Assembly: GCF_900094565.1 (NCBI RefSeq)
Contig: NZ_FMAF01000002.1
Location: forward strand, 434,001-498,000
Direction: 5' to 3'
Source of the DNA: Martinezella lusitana
Lineage (GTDB): Bacteria; Pseudomonadota; Alphaproteobacteria; Rhizobiales; Rhizobiaceae
DNA: 64,000 bases
Shown in pieces: positions 17,931 through 27,238 of the stretch (positions within the stretch are counted from its first letter, which is position 1; each line of letters begins with the position of its first letter). The position numbers and the translations under genes were made by a program. Below the pieces are notes generated by a model. That model did no database searches. It was given only the letters and a program-made list of their open reading frames with translations, and was not told the DNA's origin.

Positions 17931-19994
17931 ATGTCTTCCCACGCCGCCGTCAATCCCGCGCTCGTCGAATGGACCGGACATCGAGGGCTGCCACGCTTCG
18001 ACGCGGTGAAGGACACGGATTTCGCTCCCGCCTTCAACGCCGCATTTGTGTTCCACGAGGCGGAGATCGATGCGATTGCCGGGGATAGCGATGCGCCGAG
18101 CTTCGCCAATACGGTGACAGCGCTCGAACTCGCCGGTGATGAGCTGTCGCGCATATCGGCGCTGTTCTGGAACAAGGCCGGTGCTGATACCAACGAGACG
18201 ATCCAGGCGCTGGAGCGCGAGATCGCGCCGAAGATGGCGCGGCATTATTCCAAGATCGGCACGAATGCCGCGCTCTTTGCCCGCCTCGACGCTCTCTGGG
18301 AGGGCCGTGACGAACTCGGTCTGACGCTGGAGGAAACCCGCGTGCTCGAACGGCACTGGAAGGGTTTCGTGAAGTCGGGTGCCAAGCTGCCGAAAGCGGA
18401 GCAGGAGCGGCTTTCCGCGATCAACGAAAAGCTTGCCGGCCTCGGTGCGCAGTTCGGGCAAAATGTGCTTGCCGATGAAAAGGACTGGGCGCTGTTGCTG
18501 TCGGAGGAGGCCGATCTCGCCGGCCTTCCTAGCTATCTGCGCGATGCAATGGCGGCCGCGGCGCGCGAGCGCGGCGAAGAGGGCAAATATGCCGTCACGC
18601 TGTCGCGCTCGATCATTGAACCGTTCCTGACATCATCCGAGCGCCGCGATGTGCGCGAGCAGGCCTTCAAGGCGTGGGTGGCACGCGGCGCCAATGGCGG
18701 CAAGACGGACAACCGCGAGATCATTCGCGAGATGTTGGCGCTCAGAGCCGAGAAGGCGAGGCTGCTCGGCTACGGCAACTTTGCCGAATTGAAGCTCGAC
18801 AACACCATGGCGAAGACGCCTGACGCAGTGAATGACCTCCTCATGACCGTATGGTCGAAGGCGGCAGCACGCGCTGCCGAAGAAGAAAAGGATATTGCCG
18901 CGCTGATCGCCGAGGAAGGCCGCAACCACGAGGTCATGCCCTGGGACTGGCGGCACTATGCCGAAAAGATCCGCACGCAGAAGTTCGATTTCTCCGAAAC
19001 CGAACTCAAGCCTTATCTGCAGCTGGAAAAGATCATTGCCGCCTGCTTCGATGTCGCCGGCCGCCTGTTCGGCATTCATGCCGTCGAGCAGAAGGGCGTT
19101 CCCGCCTATCATCCCGATGTGCGTGTCTTCGAGATCCGCGACCGTTCCGACAAGCTCGTCGCGGTGTTCCTTGGCGATTATTTTGCCCGCAGCTCCAAGC
19201 GCTCCGGCGCCTGGATGAGCTCGTTCCAATCGCAGCACAAACTGCCATTGAAGAACGGTGACGTGGGCGAATTGCCGATCATCTACAATGTCTGCAATTT
19301 CGCCAAGCCGGCCGAAGGCAAGCCGGCGCTGCTGTCGCTCGACGATGCCCGCACGCTGTTCCACGAGTTTGGCCATGCGCTGCACGGCATGCTGTCGAAC
19401 GTCACCTATCCCTCGGTATCAGGCACCGGCGTTTCCCGCGATTTCGTCGAGCTGCCGTCGCAGCTTTACGAGCACTGGCTGACCGTGCCTGTCATCCTGA
19501 AAGAATATGCCGTCCACTACGAGACCGGCGCGCCGATGCCGCAGGCGCTGCTCGACAAGGTGCTGGCAGCCCGCACCTTCAATGCCGGCTTCAACACGGT
19601 GGAGTTTACCTCGTCGGCGCTGGTCGACATGGCGTTCCATACTCGCGGCGCCGTCGAGGATCCGATGGCGGTGCAGGGGCAAGTGCTTGCCGAGATCGGC
19701 ATGCCGAAATCGATCGTCATGCGTCATGCCACCCCGCATTTCCAGCATGTGTTCGCCGGCGACGGCTATTCGGCCGGCTACTATTCCTACATGTGGTCGG
19801 AAGTGCTGGATGCGGACGCCTTCTCCGCTTTCGAGGAAACCGGCGATGCTTTCAATGCCGAGATGGCCGAGAAACTCAAGGCCAACATCTATTCCGTCGG
19901 CGGCTCGATCGACCCGGAAGACACCTATAAGGCCTTCCGCGGCAAGCTGCCGAGCCCGGATGCGATGCTGAAGAAGAAGGGGCTGGCGGCCTGA
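17931..19994 (+). CDS. M3 family metallopeptidase (oligopeptidase A / Dcp type)
   Basis: This 687-residue cytoplasmic zinc peptidase degrades oligopeptides, including those left by ATP-dependent proteases and cleaved signal peptides. The zinc motif HEFGH is at 478-482, followed by ALHGMLSNVTYPSVSGTGVSRDFVELPSQLYEHW with the third ligand glutamate. Downstream are the substrate-binding HATPHFQHVFAGDGYSAGYYSYMWSEVLDADAF residues. Length and motifs fit both PrlC/OpdA and Dcp, and I cannot separate them securely. The ATG at 17931 is preferred because GAAAGGA lies 8 bp upstream. The gene stands alone. Confidence 0.92.
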   Translation: MSSHAAVNPALVEWTGHRGLPRFDAVKDTDFAPAFNAAFVFHEAEIDAIAGDSDAPSFANTVTALELAGDELSRISALFWNKAGADTNETIQALEREIAPKMARHYSKIGTNAALFARLDALWEGRDELGLTLEETRVLERHWKGFVKSGAKLPKAEQERLSAINEKLAGLGAQFGQNVLADEKDWALLLSEEADLAGLPSYLRDAMAAAARERGEEGKYAVTLSRSIIEPFLTSSERRDVREQAFKAWVARGANGGKTDNREIIREMLALRAEKARLLGYGNFAELKLDNTMAKTPDAVNDLLMTVWSKAAARAAEEEKDIAALIAEEGRNHEVMPWDWRHYAEKIRTQKFDFSETELKPYLQLEKIIAACFDVAGRLFGIHAVEQKGVPAYHPDVRVFEIRDRSDKLVAVFLGDYFARSSKRSGAWMSSFQSQHKLPLKNGDVGELPIIYNVCNFAKPAEGKPALLSLDDARTLFHEFGHALHGMLSNVTYPSVSGTGVSRDFVELPSQLYEHWLTVPVILKEYAVHYETGAPMPQALLDKVLAARTFNAGFNTVEFTSSALVDMAFHTRGAVEDPMAVQGQVLAEIGMPKSIVMRHATPHFQHVFAGDGYSAGYYSYMWSEVLDADAFSAFEETGDAFNAEMAEKLKANIYSVGGSIDPEDTYKAFRGKLPSPDAMLKKKGLAA

Positions 19995-20167
19995 TCCTTG
20001 CCCTTGGGCTCGAAGGTCGGGACCATGTTGTCGATGGGTTGAAGAGGCGTGCAAGCGAGCTTTCGCGCCTCCCCCCTTTCGCAATCGCGAAAAAAAGGCT
20101 ATGAGCGCGCCAAACGTAATTGGCGTGTTTACTTTATATCGCGCCTCAGCCTCAGAGATATAACATT

Positions 20168-21994
20168 ATGACACTCCGCAACATCGCGATCATCGCGCAC
20201 GTTGACCATGGGAAAACCACCCTCGTTGACGAGCTTCTGAAGCAGTCCGGTTCCTTCCGCGAGAACCAGCGCACCGTTGAGCGCATGATGGATTCCAACG
20301 ATCTGGAAAAAGAGCGTGGCATCACCATTCTCGCCAAGGCGACCTCCGTTGTCTGGAAGGGCGTTCGCGTCAACATCGTCGACACGCCTGGCCACGCCGA
20401 CTTCGGCGGCGAAGTCGAGCGCATCCTTTCGATGGTCGATGGCGCCATCGTGCTGGTCGATGCCTCGGAAGGCCCGATGCCGCAGACCAAGTTCGTGGTC
20501 GGCAAGGCGCTGAAAGTCGGCCTCCGCCCGATCGTCGCGATCAACAAGATCGACCGTCCGGATGCGCGCCACGAAGAAGTCATCAACGAGGTCTTCGATC
20601 TCTTCGCAGCGCTCGACGCCACCGACGAGCAGCTCGATTTCCCGATCCTTTATGGCTCGGGCCGCGCCGGCTGGATGAACTATTCGCCGGAAGGCCCCGT
20701 CGAGGATGGCCTTGGCCCGCTTCTCGATCTGGTGCTGAAGCATGTGCCGGAGCCGAGTGTCGGCGAAGAAGACGGCGCATTCCGCATGATCGGCACGCTT
20801 CTCGAAGCCAATCCCTTCCTTGGCCGCGTCATCACCGGCCGCATTCATTCCGGCTCGATCAAGCCGAACCAGTCCGTCAAGGTTCTGGGCCAGGATGGCA
20901 AGCTGATCGAAACCGGCCGCATTTCCAAGATCCTCGCCTTCCGCGGCATCGAGCGCACGCCGATCGAGGAAGCTCATGCAGGCGATATCGTCGCCATCGC
21001 CGGTCTGTCCAAGGGTACCGTCGCCGACACATTCTGCGATCCGTCCGTCACCGAGGCGCTGCACGCCCAGCCGATCGATCCGCCGACCGTCACCATGTCG
21101 TTCATCGTCAATGACAGCCCGCTCGCTGGCACTGAAGGCGACAAGGTTACCTCACGCGTCATCCGCGATCGCCTCTTCAAGGAAGCCGAAGGCAATGTCG
21201 CGCTGAAGATCGAGGAAGCCGAAGGCAAGGATTCGTACTACGTCTCCGGCCGCGGCGAATTGCAGCTTGCTGTTCTGATCGAAACCATGCGCCGCGAAGG
21301 CTTCGAGCTTGCCGTGTCGCGTCCGCGCGTCGTCATGCACAAGGACGAAGCCACCGGCCAGATGCTGGAGCCGATCGAAGAAGTCGTCATCGACGTCGAT
21401 GAAGAGCATTCGGGTGTCGTCGTGCAGAAGATGTCGGAGCGCAAGGCCGAAATGGTCGAGCTTCGTCCGTCCGGCGGCAATCGCCTGCGCCTGAAATTCT
21501 TCGCGCCGACCCGCGGTCTCATCGGCTATCAGTCGGAACTGCTGACGGATACGCGCGGCACCGCGATCATGAACCGCCTGTTCCATGACTATCAGCCCTT
21601 CAAGGGCGCGATCGGCGGCCGCACCAACGGCGTCCTGCTCTCCAACGCTTCAGGCGAAGCAGTCGCCTACGCGATGTTCAACCTGGAAGACCGCGGTCCG
21701 ATGATCATCGAACCGGGTGAAAAGGTCTATGCCGGCATGATCATCGGCATTCACTCCAGAGACAACGACCTCGAAGTCAACGTGCTCAAGGGCAAGCAGC
21801 TCACCAACATCCGCGCCGCCGGCAAGGATGAAGCCGTGAAGCTGACCCCGCCGATCCGCATGACGCTCGACCGCGCTCTCTCCTGGATTCAGGACGACGA
21901 GCTGATGGAAGTCACGCCGAAGTCGATTCGCCTGCGCAAGATGTATCTCGACCCGAACGAGCGCAAGCGCTTCGAAAAGGCGCGTTCCGCGTAA
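20168..21994 (+). CDS. typA: Ribosome-associated GTPase TypA/BipA
   Basis: This 608-residue translational GTPase helps 50S assembly and growth under stress and cold. G1 is AHVDHGKTT near residue 10, G2 lies in ERGITI, G3 is [10 protein letters not shown] and G4 NKID. The EF-G-like domains II, III and V follow, and the C-terminal domain contains [18 protein letters not shown] and [13 protein letters not shown], typical of TypA rather than LepA or EF-G. The start at 20168 gives the expected length. A terminator follows. Confidence 0.97.
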   Translation: MTLRNIAIIAHVDHGKTTLVDELLKQSGSFRENQRTVERMMDSNDLEKERGITILAKATSVVWKGVRVNIVDTPGHADFGGEVERILSMVDGAIVLVDASEGPMPQTKFVVGKALKVGLRPIVAINKIDRPDARHEEVINEVFDLFAALDATDEQLDFPILYGSGRAGWMNYSPEGPVEDGLGPLLDLVLKHVPEPSVGEEDGAFRMIGTLLEANPFLGRVITGRIHSGSIKPNQSVKVLGQDGKLIETGRISKILAFRGIERTPIEEAHAGDIVAIAGLSKGTVADTFCDPSVTEALHAQPIDPPTVTMSFIVNDSPLAGTEGDKVTSRVIRDRLFKEAEGNVALKIEEAEGKDSYYVSGRGELQLAVLIETMRREGFELAVSRPRVVMHKDEATGQMLEPIEEVVIDVDEEHSGVVVQKMSERKAEMVELRPSGGNRLRLKFFAPTRGLIGYQSELLTDTRGTAIMNRLFHDYQPFKGAIGGRTNGVLLSNASGEAVAYAMFNLEDRGPMIIEPGEKVYAGMIIGIHSRDNDLEVNVLKGKQLTNIRAAGKDEAVKLTPPIRMTLDRALSWIQDDELMEVTPKSIRLRKMYLDPNERKRFEKARSA

Positions 21995-22024
21995 CGGCAA
22001 AGCCTGTACCGCTTCGAACCAATC

Positions 22025-22056
22025 AACCCCGGCCATTGTGCCGGGGTTTTATTTTG
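22025..22056 (+). terminator. Rho-independent terminator of typA
   Basis: ACCCCGGC and GCCGGGGT pair over 8 bp with a short loop and are followed by TTTATTTTG, about 30 bp after the stop. Confidence 0.88.
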
Positions 22057-22200
22057 TGTGTTCGATTTTTGGACCCTTGTGGGAAAGGTTAAAAAGGCGT
22101 TAATTTTCAGCGATCATCCACGGATAAAGGCTGTGGGCAAGTCTGCCGTCTTTATGAATGAGGATGGTTAATTCGGAGTCGCGAGACCAGAGTAGACGTT

Positions 22201-22707
22201 ATGAAGACGTTGTCGATTGATGTTCGGCGGGCAGAACCCCATGACGCCCGGGCCATTTCGGAGGTGCACCGCCAGTCGTGGCAGTACACCTATGCCGGCA
22301 TTATCCCGCATCGCGCACTCGGCCAGATGATCGAACGCCGCGGCGAATCCTGGTGGCGCAAGGCAACCAGCGGTCCGGCCACGCTCTTGGTTCTCGATGT
22401 CGCCGGCGAGATTGCCGGCTATGCCACGCTTGGGCTCAACCGCGCCCGCGCCCTTCCGCAGGAAGGCGAGATCTATGAGCTTTATCTGCGCCCGCAATAT
22501 CAGGGCCTCGGCCTCGGGCGGATGCTTTTCGGCGAGGCGCGCCGGCTGTTGAAGTCGCTTGGCTGCAAGGGGCTCGTCGTCTGGTGCCTCGAGGAAAACG
22601 AAAATGCCTACCAGTTCTATCGAGGGCAGGGTGGCGCCGATTTCTGCGAGGGCATCGAAACCTTCGATCATCGACAGCTGAAGAAGATCGGCTTCGTCTG
22701 GCCCTGA
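22201..22707 (+). CDS. GNAT family N-acetyltransferase
   Basis: The product has 168 residues with a GNAT fold. IDVRRAEPHDARAISEVHRQSWQYTYAGIIP is the substrate helix region, with the WxxxYxG pattern common in RimI-like enzymes. The acetyl-CoA binding loop is QYQGLGLGRMLF, and the C-terminal ENAYQFYRGQGG is typical of motif B. The substrate is unknown. The ATG at 22201 has only a weak ribosome site. It lies 100 bp upstream of ppa on the same strand. Confidence 0.87.
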   Translation: MKTLSIDVRRAEPHDARAISEVHRQSWQYTYAGIIPHRALGQMIERRGESWWRKATSGPATLLVLDVAGEIAGYATLGLNRARALPQEGEIYELYLRPQYQGLGLGRMLFGEARRLLKSLGCKGLVVWCLEENENAYQFYRGQGGADFCEGIETFDHRQLKKIGFVWP

Positions 22708-22803
22708 CGCCAACTAAATCCTCTGCTTTCTCGATGGATTGTTGCGTTGCGCCATGATTCCTATTATTTGGCTGGCGGCAACCATCCTTATTAGGGGACA
22801 CGC

Positions 22804-23334
22804 ATGCGCATCGACGCGATTTCCATTGGCAAGAACCCGCCCGAAGACGTCAACGTCATCGTTGAAGTGCCGGTCGGCGGTCATCCGATCAAGTATGAAA
22901 TGGACAAGGAGGCCGGCACGCTGGTCGTCGACCGTTTCCTCTACACGCCGATGACCTATCCGGGCAATTACGGCTTCGTGCCTCACACGCTCTCCGAAGA
23001 CGGCGACCCGATCGACGTCCTCATCGCCAGCACCCGTCCGCTGGTTCCGGGCTGCGTTATCAATGTCCGCCCGATCGGCGTGCTGAAGATGGAAGACAAT
23101 TCCGGCAGGGACGAGAAGATCATTGCCGTTCCCTCGCCGAAGCTGACGCTGCGCTACGAGAAGGTCAGGGAGCATACCGACCTGCCCGAGATCACGCTGA
23201 AGCAGATCGAGCACTTCTTCGAGCACTACAAGGATCTGGAGCCCGGCAAGTGGGTGAAGATCTTTGGCTGGGGCGGCTCCAAGGAAGCTGGCGAGCTCAT
23301 TCTCGAAGCCATCGAGCGCGCCAAGAAGGCCTGA
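22804..23334 (+). CDS. ppa: Inorganic pyrophosphatase (family I)
   Basis: This 176-residue soluble enzyme hydrolyses pyrophosphate to drive biosynthesis. The metal-binding signature DGDPIDVL is present, along with the substrate-binding [17 protein letters not shown] and [22 protein letters not shown] and the C-terminal [17 protein letters not shown] complete the family pattern. The start ATG has GGGGA 5 bp upstream. Its likely terminator lies inside the convergent yggU gene. Confidence 0.97.
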   Translation: MRIDAISIGKNPPEDVNVIVEVPVGGHPIKYEMDKEAGTLVVDRFLYTPMTYPGNYGFVPHTLSEDGDPIDVLIASTRPLVPGCVINVRPIGVLKMEDNSGRDEKIIAVPSPKLTLRYEKVREHTDLPEITLKQIEHFFEHYKDLEPGKWVKIFGWGGSKEAGELILEAIERAKKA

Positions 23335-23649
23335 TCAGTTCTTCGCGATAGCCTTTAATCTTTCTATCAAATCCTCCGGCTCGCCCTCGATCCGGAGGAT
23401 TTTTTTACGCGCGGTCTCGCCGCTGACCAGGCTGAGCGCGGATTTGGGAATGCCGATGCTCTTGGCGATGAGCGCGATCAGCGCCTTGTTGGCCTTACCC
23501 TTTTCCGGGGCGACCGAGACACGCGCCTTCAGATAGCACTCGCCCTCGCTGCCGGTCTCCATGCCATCGATCGCGTCACGACCGCCATTGGGCGTGAGAC
23601 GGACGGATAGTCGCAGGTGATCCGAAGACGCCTGCCAGGGCGTGCTCAC
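23335..23649 (-). CDS. yggU: DUF167 (YggU) family protein
   Basis: The product has about 104 residues. The DUF167 core is visible: [69 protein letters not shown]. Function is unknown; such proteins are often found next to YggT. The GTG at 23649 overlaps the yggT stop by four bases (GTGA), suggesting coupling; an ATG at 23679 inside yggT is the alternative. The stop is directly against the ppa stop, and the ppa terminator is embedded in its coding sequence. Confidence 0.88.
   Translation of the reverse strand: MSTPWQASSDHLRLSVRLTPNGGRDAIDGMETGSEGECYLKARVSVAPEKGKANKALIALIAKSIGIPKSALSLVSGETARKKILRIEGEPEDLIERLKAIAKN
23371..23406 (+). terminator. Rho-independent terminator of ppa, inside yggU
   Basis: ATCCTCCGG (23371-23379) and CCGGAGGAT (23392-23400) form a perfect 9-bp stem with a 12-nt loop and are followed by TTTTTT. 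It reads as a terminator on the plus strand, 37 bp after the ppa stop. On the minus strand the same bases encode [13 protein letters not shown] of YggU. Confidence 0.85.
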
Positions 23650-23939
23650 CGCAAGAAAAGCGGAACCAGCGAGTTCCACATCAGCGAGCGGACGAAGAAG
23701 ATGATCAGGAGCAGGATGACGGGCGAGATGTCGATGCCGCCGAGATCGGGCAGGATGCGGCGGATCGGGCGCAGTGCCGGCTCCGTCACGGCATAGAGGA
23801 AATTGCCGACCGAGTTGACGAACTGATTGCTCGAATTGATGACATTAAAAGCATGGAGCCATGAAAAGATGGCGCTGGCGATCAGCACCCAGGTATAAAG
23901 ATTCAAAGCCAGATCAATGGTTTGAAATAAGGCGAGCAT
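23646..23939 (-). CDS. yggT: YggT family membrane protein
   Basis: The product has 97 residues with two hydrophobic segments flanking a loop, the usual YggT layout: [31 protein letters not shown], then [37 protein letters not shown]. The family is linked to membrane or division functions in bacteria and plastids, without a settled mechanism. The ATG at 23939 has GGAG 7 bp upstream; longer N-termini lack conservation. It is coupled to yggU downstream and is divergent from the MFS gene. Confidence 0.9.
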   Translation of the reverse strand: MLALFQTIDLALNLYTWVLIASAIFSWLHAFNVINSSNQFVNSVGNFLYAVTEPALRPIRRILPDLGGIDISPVILLLIIFFVRSLMWNSLVPLFLR

Positions 23940-24084
23940 ATCCGTCTCCATTTCGCGGTTGACAGACATGTAGACATTGACGACTAAACGGGCAAGTCCC
24001 ATGCACTGATGCATGTTGAATCATGTTTAAAAGGCAGCCGAGCGTGCTTTTAGTGCAGGCCGCCGCGCCGGAAAGTCTCGCCCA

Positions 24085-25341
24085 ATGTCGTTCGCTGCAA
24101 GCGGAGACCGGTTTGCCGCCTTCAGGCACATCGCCTATACCTATTTCTTCTTTGCGCGGTTTTTGACTGGCTTCGCCACCCAAATGGTCAGCGTTTCCGT
24201 TGGCTGGCAGATGTATGCGCATACCGGCCAGCCGATCTATCTCGGCCTTATCGGCCTGGTACAGTTCCTGCCTTCGTTGTTGCTTATCCTTGTGACGGGC
24301 ACGGTTGCCGACCGCTATAACAGGCGCATGATTGCCGCCACCTGCATTTTCATCGGCACCCTCTGTACGGCCGCCCTACTGTTCCTGACGGTCTCCGGCA
24401 CCTTCGCACCGCTGCCGGTCTTCATGATCCTCACCGTCTTCGGCATCGAGCGCGCCTTCATGACGCCGGCGACGCAATCGCTGGCTCCCAATCTCATACC
24501 GCCCAAAGACCTGACGAATGCCATCACGTGGAATTCGATGTCATGGGATGCTGCGGCTATTCTCGGGCCGGTGGCCGGCGGCCTGCTTTATGGCGTCGGT
24601 CCCGAGGTTGCCTATACTGTGGCCGTTCTTTTCTTTGCGGCCGGTTCGGTGCTGACCTTCCTGATCCCGAAGCCGCAGCAGCGCGTCGCCCATGAGGCGC
24701 GAAGCCTGAACGAGATGCTCGCCGGCTTCCGGTTCATCTGGTCGGAAAAAGTCGTGCTCGGCGCGATCTCGCTCGATCTCTTCGCCGTGCTGCTCGGCGG
24801 CGCAGTTGCCCTGATGCCGATCTTTGCACGCGATATCCTGACGCTCGGCCCCTGGGGCCTCGGCCTGCTGCGCGCGGCGCCGAGCTTCGGCGCGATCGCC
24901 ATGGGCCTGTTTCTGGCGACCTATCCCATCCGGCATCGCGCCGGGATCTGCATGTTCATCGGCGTTGCCTTGTTTGGCCTGGGAACGCTGATCTTCGGCA
25001 TTTCGCATACGGCCTGGCTGTCGATTGCCGCACTCGCCATCATGGGGGCATCCGACCTGATCTCGGTCTATGTCCGCGAAACCTTGATCATGCTTTGGAC
25101 GCCGGATCACGTCCGTGGCCGCGTCAACGCCGTCAACATGGTCTTCGTCGGGGCGTCGAACGAGCTCGGCGAGTTCCGCGCCGGCACCATGGCCCATTAT
25201 TTCGGCGCGATCCCCGCCGTCGTCATCGGCGGCGTCGGCACGCTCGCCGTGGCCGCCCTCTGGGCGACGGGCTTCCCGCAGCTTCGCCGGATCGACAGCC
25301 TGAACGCGCCCGATCGCAAGGGCGAGCCGCAGCCGGCGTGA
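24085..25341 (+). CDS. MFS transporter (EntS-like / DUF894 group)
   Basis: The product has 418 residues with about 12 membrane segments and a long central cytoplasmic loop (IPKPQQRVAHEARSLNEMLAGFRFIWSEKVVLGAI). The MFS motif GTVADRYNRRM lies in the loop between helices 2 and 3. The pattern YFFFARFLTGFATQMVSVSVGWQMY and FGIERAFMTPATQSLAPNLIP is typical of the group that includes enterobactin exporter EntS. The substrate is unknown. The next gene starts 9 bp after the stop, so the two form a transcription unit. Confidence 0.9.
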   Translation: MSFAASGDRFAAFRHIAYTYFFFARFLTGFATQMVSVSVGWQMYAHTGQPIYLGLIGLVQFLPSLLLILVTGTVADRYNRRMIAATCIFIGTLCTAALLFLTVSGTFAPLPVFMILTVFGIERAFMTPATQSLAPNLIPPKDLTNAITWNSMSWDAAAILGPVAGGLLYGVGPEVAYTVAVLFFAAGSVLTFLIPKPQQRVAHEARSLNEMLAGFRFIWSEKVVLGAISLDLFAVLLGGAVALMPIFARDILTLGPWGLGLLRAAPSFGAIAMGLFLATYPIRHRAGICMFIGVALFGLGTLIFGISHTAWLSIAALAIMGASDLISVYVRETLIMLWTPDHVRGRVNAVNMVFVGASNELGEFRAGTMAHYFGAIPAVVIGGVGTLAVAALWATGFPQLRRIDSLNAPDRKGEPQPA

Positions 25342-25350
25342 GGTTGCCGA

Positions 25351-25971
25351 ATGAAAAGGCAGCCTGATCGATACGGTTCGTTTTCAGCGCTGCGCGAACA
25401 TGAAGCGGAGGGCGTTGACTATCGCATCCGTATTGAGGATCGGTCGTCGCGTGTCGTTGTTATCGCTCCGCATGGCGGCTTCATTGAGCCGGCCACCTCG
25501 CAGATCACGCTTGAAATAGCGGCGGAGAGCTTTTCCTTCTACTGCTTCGAGGGGTTGGCTACGGACAGGTCGCACCATGAGCTGCACGTCACCTCCGAAC
25601 GTTTCGACGAGCCGATGGCTCTCGGTCTGGTGTCAAAATCACCGATCGTCGTCGCCATTCACGGCCGAACGGACAGGGGCGACCCGGAAACAAGCTGGGT
25701 CGGCGGCCTCGATACCGCGCTTCGCGATCTGATCGTTCAGGCGTTGCGGGAGGATGGCTTTGCAGCCGTTGCGAGGGCCAAAGGCGAGGCTCTGGCGGGA
25801 ACGGCGGCCGGTAACATATGCAACCGCGGCAGCCGGAATGCCGGCGTCCAGCTGGAGATCCCGAGATGCGTTAGGGATACTCTCGTGTCAGACGATGAAA
25901 AGCTCAGGCGATATGCCAGATCGGTGCGCCAGGCGGTCGAGCGGCATAATCGAATTCTTGCCGCGGACTAA
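25351..25971 (+). CDS. Poly-gamma-glutamate hydrolase family protein (PghP/YmaC-like)
   Basis: The product has 206 residues and matches the zinc-dependent poly-gamma-glutamate hydrolase family first described for Bacillus phage PghP and found in Bacillus YmaC-like proteins. Family blocks are in order: VVVIAPHGGFIEPATSQI (residues 36-53; putative zinc ligands His41 and Glu46), FYCFEG (63-68), HHELHVTSERFDEP (75-88), IVVAIHGRTD (99-108; His104), SWVGGLD, and NICNRGSRNAGVQLEIPRCVR (155-175; catalytic Glu169 expected). There is no signal peptide, so it is probably cytoplasmic unless exported otherwise. It lies 9 bp behind the MFS gene with GTGAGG before its start, and converges on the amidotransferase gene. 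The actual substrate is unknown; the family name rests on phage enzymes. Confidence 0.85.
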   Translation: MKRQPDRYGSFSALREHEAEGVDYRIRIEDRSSRVVVIAPHGGFIEPATSQITLEIAAESFSFYCFEGLATDRSHHELHVTSERFDEPMALGLVSKSPIVVAIHGRTDRGDPETSWVGGLDTALRDLIVQALREDGFAAVARAKGEALAGTAAGNICNRGSRNAGVQLEIPRCVRDTLVSDDEKLRRYARSVRQAVERHNRILAAD

Positions 25972-25984
25972 ACTATTGGCCGCC

Positions 25985-26713
25985 TCAGGCAGCCATGGCC
26001 TGCTTGCCTTCGAAAACCATGTCGAGGAATTCGGAAAGCCAGGCCTTGAGCGCCGAGTCGAAGATCATGCGGCCTTCCAGATGCTCGCGTCCCTGCTGGG
26101 CGTTCGGCATGCAGAAACGGTGTTCGCCATGCACGACCCAGCGCTGCATCATGGCGCGCGTGAGTTCGGCATGGAACTGCAGTCCCCAGGCGTTGGCGCC
26201 GTAGCGATAGGCCTGGTTGGGATAGGTCTCGGCCGTCGCAAGCAGATCGGCGCCGTGCGGCAGTTCGAAACCCTCGCGATGGAAATGATAGACCATTTGC
26301 GGCCAGCGCATCAGCAGCCGGCCCTTTTCCGTCGGGTTCAGCGCATACCAGCCGATCTCGGTCTTGCCGTCGTCGCGCGCCTTCACCTTGGCGCCCAGAT
26401 GACGGGCGAGCATTTGCGCGCCGAGACAGATGCCGAGATAGGGGCGATTTTCCTTGAGCGGGATTTTCAGCCAATCGATCTCGGCCTTGACGAACTCGTC
26501 CGGGTCGTTGGCGCTCATCGGGCCGCCGAAGATGACGGCGCCGGCATGGGACGCAAGCGTGGAAGGCAGGCCTTCGCCGAGAACGGGGCGGCGGATATCG
26601 AGATCGTAGCCCTTTTGCAGCAGCATCTGGCCGACGCGGCCCGGACTGGAGTGCTCCTGATGGAGCACGATCAAAATGGGGCGGCCAGCGCTCTCCGGCG
26701 CTTCAATCATCAT
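25985..26713 (-). CDS. Class I glutamine amidotransferase (GMP synthase-like)
   Basis: The product is a 242-residue stand-alone GATase of the GuaA-like group. The nucleophile cysteine is in YLGICLGAQMLARHLG and the catalytic histidine in LQFHAEL. The oxyanion glycine is in IFGGPMSAND. Such stand-alone proteins often act as gamma-glutamyl hydrolases or have unknown partners. Its start overlaps the last 11 bp of the TerB gene upstream, so it belongs to the heme-side minus-strand operon. The stop is 13 bp from that of the convergent poly-gamma-glutamate hydrolase-like gene. Confidence 0.9.
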   Translation of the reverse strand: MMIEAPESAGRPILIVLHQEHSSPGRVGQMLLQKGYDLDIRRPVLGEGLPSTLASHAGAVIFGGPMSANDPDEFVKAEIDWLKIPLKENRPYLGICLGAQMLARHLGAKVKARDDGKTEIGWYALNPTEKGRLLMRWPQMVYHFHREGFELPHGADLLATAETYPNQAYRYGANAWGLQFHAELTRAMMQRWVVHGEHRFCMPNAQQGREHLEGRMIFDSALKAWLSEFLDMVFEGKQAMAA

Positions 26714-27188
26714 TGCCTGTCTCCATCTTGGAACCGGGCGCGCGGGCTGCTGCCTCCTGGCGCTTCATGATGCGTTCGCGATCGGAAATGCCCATGAGGT
26801 CGGCGATGCGCCAGATCGCGTGATCTTCCATCTCGCTGCGCTCGCCATCGGCATAGACGATATCCCAGAGGATGCCGAGCAGCTCCAGCCGCTGGGCATT
26901 GTCGAGATGGCGCTTCAAGTCCGAGGTGAAGCGATAATAGTCGACGGCCTCGCTTTCGGCCTCCTCGCCGGCGGCGATCAGCCGATCGAGCTGACGGCCG
27001 TCCAGGCCATATTGCTCCTTCAGCAGCTTGCGAAGCCGCTTCTTCTCGCTGTTCTCGATCTTGCCGTCCGCTTCCATGACCTGGATGCAGAGCGCCGCCA
27101 CCGCTATGCGCGGATCATCGGGAGCAAAGCCGGATTTGGGGCGATCCTGGGTCAGGTTATGGAAGAATTCCTGAAAGCGTTCAAACAT
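26703..27188 (-). CDS. TerB family protein
   Basis: The product has 161 residues with a helical TerB-type domain. The two repeated acidic segments are visible: IQVMEADGKIENSEKKRLRKLL and IVYADGERSEMEDHAIWRIADLMGI. TerB-like domains are often attached to membrane or stress-related proteins; this stand-alone form has no known role. It lies 50 bp after hemY and overlaps the amidotransferase gene. Confidence 0.85.
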   Translation of the reverse strand: MFERFQEFFHNLTQDRPKSGFAPDDPRIAVAALCIQVMEADGKIENSEKKRLRKLLKEQYGLDGRQLDRLIAAGEEAESEAVDYYRFTSDLKRHLDNAQRLELLGILWDIVYADGERSEMEDHAIWRIADLMGISDRERIMKRQEAAARAPGSKMETGNDD

Positions 27189-27238
27189 CCGATTCCATTC
27201 TTAAAACAAGTCGAGCAGGGTTCTTGGGGCACCATGCT

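Noticed and set aside
20041..20110. Hairpin-like sequence between the M3 peptidase gene and typA
   Set aside because: The GAGGCG/CGCCTC arms are short with a long loop, and the T-run is weak; not enough to call a terminator.
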